A stretch of 45,979 bases of DNA from Marinobacter sp. (GTDB taxonomy: Bacteria; Pseudomonadota; Gammaproteobacteria; Pseudomonadales; Oleiphilaceae), in the NCBI RefSeq assembly GCF_014859525.1, contig NZ_JACUUB010000016.1, forward strand, positions 1 through 45,979. The letters run 5' to 3'. Made by a program: the position numbers and the translations under genes. The first letter of the stretch is position 1, and each line of letters begins with the position of its first letter. Of the stretch, positions 44,458 through 45,979 are shown piece by piece. Below the pieces are notes generated by a model. It did not search any database. It was not told the DNA's origin and saw only the letters and a program-made list of their open reading frames with translations.

Positions 44458-45599
44458 CGCAACACACCCCGCATAGTGTTCGGGTTACCGGTACCGGAGC
44501 GCGGATCTCGAGACACCAGCACAACCTTCTCACCTTCCTTGACGCCCGACATCACTTCGGTGTGTACCCGGTTGCTAACCCCGGCCACAATATCCCGCCA
44601 TTCAACCTGCCCCGCTTGGCTCATTACCTGCACCCGGCCACGCTGAACAGATGACACGGGTACCCGCAGCACGCCCAGGGCTTCACGCTGAATAAAAAAC
44701 ACCTGAGCGGTCATGTTCGGTAGCAGTTTGCCGTCATCGTTATTGGCGTCGAACAGGGCGTTGTACAGCACAACATTGTTAGTGACTTCCGGAGTTGGCT
44801 CTATGTACAGCAATTGGCCATAGAGCTTCTGTTCCGCGTCCCCCAGTGTGGTGAAGTACACTCGCATGCCCGGCTCAAGCTTGCCGACATCCGCCTCAGA
44901 CACCTGGGCCCGTACCCGCATGGTGGCCAGGTCGGCAATACGCATTAAAACCGGCGCTTGCTGAGTGGCATTCAGGGTCTGGCCCTGGCGGGCTTCAATG
45001 GAGACCACGGTGCCATCCATGGGCGCGTAAATTCGAGCGTACCCCAGGTTGGCTTCTTCGGCGCGCAGTGTAGAGGCGGTTTGTTCGATCTGGGCCTCCA
45101 GCATGGCCAGCTGGGCTTTGGCAGACGCAAGGGTAGCCTCGGCCATCTGCAGTGATTCACGGGTTGTGGCGTCTTCTTTAAACAAGTTGGTCTGGCGCTG
45201 GAACTGAATGTCTGCCAGCCGTAACTGGGCCTTGCGATCATCCAGTTGCGCCCGCTGATTCTTGAGCTGGGCCCGGGTGCCGTCTACTTTGGCGACGTAA
45301 ACGGTTGGATCAATCTCCGCCAGCAAGTCACCCTGGGATACCGTTTGCCCCACTCGCACATGGATGGTTTCGAGCTGGCCAGACACCTGCGCACCCACGT
45401 CCACGTAATTGCTCGGCTCCAACACACCGGTTGCGCTGACCAGCTGCTGGATGTCGCCGCGGGTGACTTCGATGGTGTTGATGGACTGCTCCTGGCCGTT
45501 GTTATGGTTAGCAAACCACCAACCGGCTGCAGAGAGCCCTGCAAGCAACGCCAAGGCAACAAACCATTTTACTGCATGTCGGTTGTGGCCAAATGCCAT
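44454..45599 (-). CDS. macA: MacA-type periplasmic adaptor (HlyD/RND adaptor family)
   Basis: The 381-residue adaptor has one N-terminal membrane anchor ([19 protein letters not shown], about residues 12-30) and a biotinyl-lipoyl half ([40 protein letters not shown]). A long coiled-coil hairpin (about 100-175, [22 protein letters not shown]) precedes the second lipoyl half ([21 protein letters not shown]) and beta-barrel and membrane-proximal domains. AAGGGGA lies upstream of the ATG. It is first gene of the operon. Confidence 0.93.
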   Translation of the reverse strand: MAFGHNRHAVKWFVALALLAGLSAAGWWFANHNNGQEQSINTIEVTRGDIQQLVSATGVLEPSNYVDVGAQVSGQLETIHVRVGQTVSQGDLLAEIDPTVYVAKVDGTRAQLKNQRAQLDDRKAQLRLADIQFQRQTNLFKEDATTRESLQMAEATLASAKAQLAMLEAQIEQTASTLRAEEANLGYARIYAPMDGTVVSIEARQGQTLNATQQAPVLMRIADLATMRVRAQVSEADVGKLEPGMRVYFTTLGDAEQKLYGQLLYIEPTPEVTNNVVLYNALFDANNDDGKLLPNMTAQVFFIQREALGVLRVPVSSVQRGRVQVMSQAGQVEWRDIVAGVSNRVHTEVMSGVKEGEKVVLVSRDPRSGTGNPNTMRGVLR

Positions 45600-45872
45600 T
45601 GATAGATTCCCCTTGGAGTGATCAACATGGCAACAATAGAGAAGCGATTAGTGAAAAAAAAGCGAAGTTTCAGGGTTTTGCTAAACCTTTACACGCAAGG
45701 GGGCTAGCCCGTTTTCGTAATGGGGGATTACCAGGAGTCGGGGCCTGAACAATATATTGGTAGGAGCCAGCGAACTTGGAGGGCACTTTGCCTTCAACAT
45801 CGACAGAGGCCAGGCCAAACTACTGGCCGTGCTCCCCATCAATATTTAGTCAACGGCCAACGCTCTGTTTAT
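45600..45872. other. Unassigned stretch upstream of macA
   Basis: The part next to macA (45600-45670) is AT-rich with an eight-A run and likely holds the macA promoter. A palindrome GGGCTAGCCC lies near 45701-45710. From about 45730 to 45850 both strands can be read without stops for 30-50 codons, with plausible amino-acid composition but no recognised family and no good start. It may be gene debris or an element edge. Confidence 0.4.
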
Positions 45873-45979
45873 TCAGCCACTCTGGTCAGCATCTGAGTCA
45901 GGCCAGACAAACGTTTTTGCCCAGGCCATGGCATCGCTAAAGGGCATGGGCCGGGCATAGTAAAAGCCCTGACCAAGAC
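45873..45979 (-). CDS. EAL-domain c-di-GMP phosphodiesterase, C-terminal end only
   Basis: The last 34 codons of a gene running in from the right edge. The visible protein LGQGFYYARPMPFSDAMAWA matches the end of EAL domains (GQG-Y-ARP-P followed by a helix). It ends after WPDSDADQSG. The catalytic residues lie outside the window, so activity cannot be judged. In full-length proteins this domain degrades the second messenger c-di-GMP and is often preceded by GGDEF and sensor domains. Confidence 0.8.
   Translation of the reverse strand, partial: LGQGFYYARPMPFSDAMAWAKTFVWPDSDADQSG

Noticed and set aside
1..45979. tRNA, rRNA, CRISPR arrays, integrases or complete insertion sequences
   Set aside because: None could be recognised by eye: no repeat-spacer pattern, no transposase motifs, no tRNA-like cloverleaf noticed. 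A tRNA scan would be needed to exclude short RNAs fully.

Overview
The window looks like chromosome of a Gram-negative gammaproteobacterium, most likely a marine heterotroph of the Marinobacter type. This is inferred from moderate GC, a YebG gene with a LexA box, an Xcp-style type II secretion cluster split around gspC, and the general gene content; no database search was possible. Genes are tightly packed with short intergenic gaps. I see no tRNA, rRNA, CRISPR array or complete insertion sequence.

Left part (1-12.4 kb): the 3' part of an alpha-glucan phosphorylase converges on a TrkH potassium channel subunit. Next come a small outer-membrane beta-barrel protein with a possible sigma-E promoter, a periplasmic molybdenum hydroxylase pair (iorAB type) ending in a clear terminator, selO, and a stand-alone PAS protein. 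At about 10.3 kb the front halves of a pirin gene and of an isoprenylcysteine-methyltransferase-family gene are joined tail to tail, which looks like a deletion scar. A LexA-controlled yebG and a zinc alcohol dehydrogenase follow.

Middle (12.4-24.1 kb): fabH precedes a complete sulfate ABC importer operon, sbp-cysT-cysW-cysA. This converges on dabA-dabB, a proton- or cation-driven inorganic carbon uptake pair. A divergent LysR regulator with a T-N11-A dyad lies in the gap upstream of dabB. A Baeyer-Villiger-type flavin monooxygenase follows.

Signalling island (24.1-30.1 kb): a tail-anchored J-domain-like protein is divergent from a compact set of TonB-dependent receptor, periplasmic substrate-binding protein and hybrid histidine kinase. 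The last two overlap by 4 bases. The set reads as an outer membrane to periplasm to cytoplasm sensing relay with no transport permease and no transcription factor. It is the most interesting candidate system here.

Right part (30.2-46 kb): glutathione reductase and a GNAT acetyltransferase precede a type II secretion cluster (gspE-F-G-H-I-J-K-L-M on the minus strand, gspC divergent). The secretin gene gspD, expected after gspC, is absent, and a 52-codon ORF stands in its place. A MacA-MacB-TolC-like efflux operon (minus strand) follows, then about 270 bases with no assigned gene, and finally the last 34 codons of an EAL-domain protein running off the right edge.
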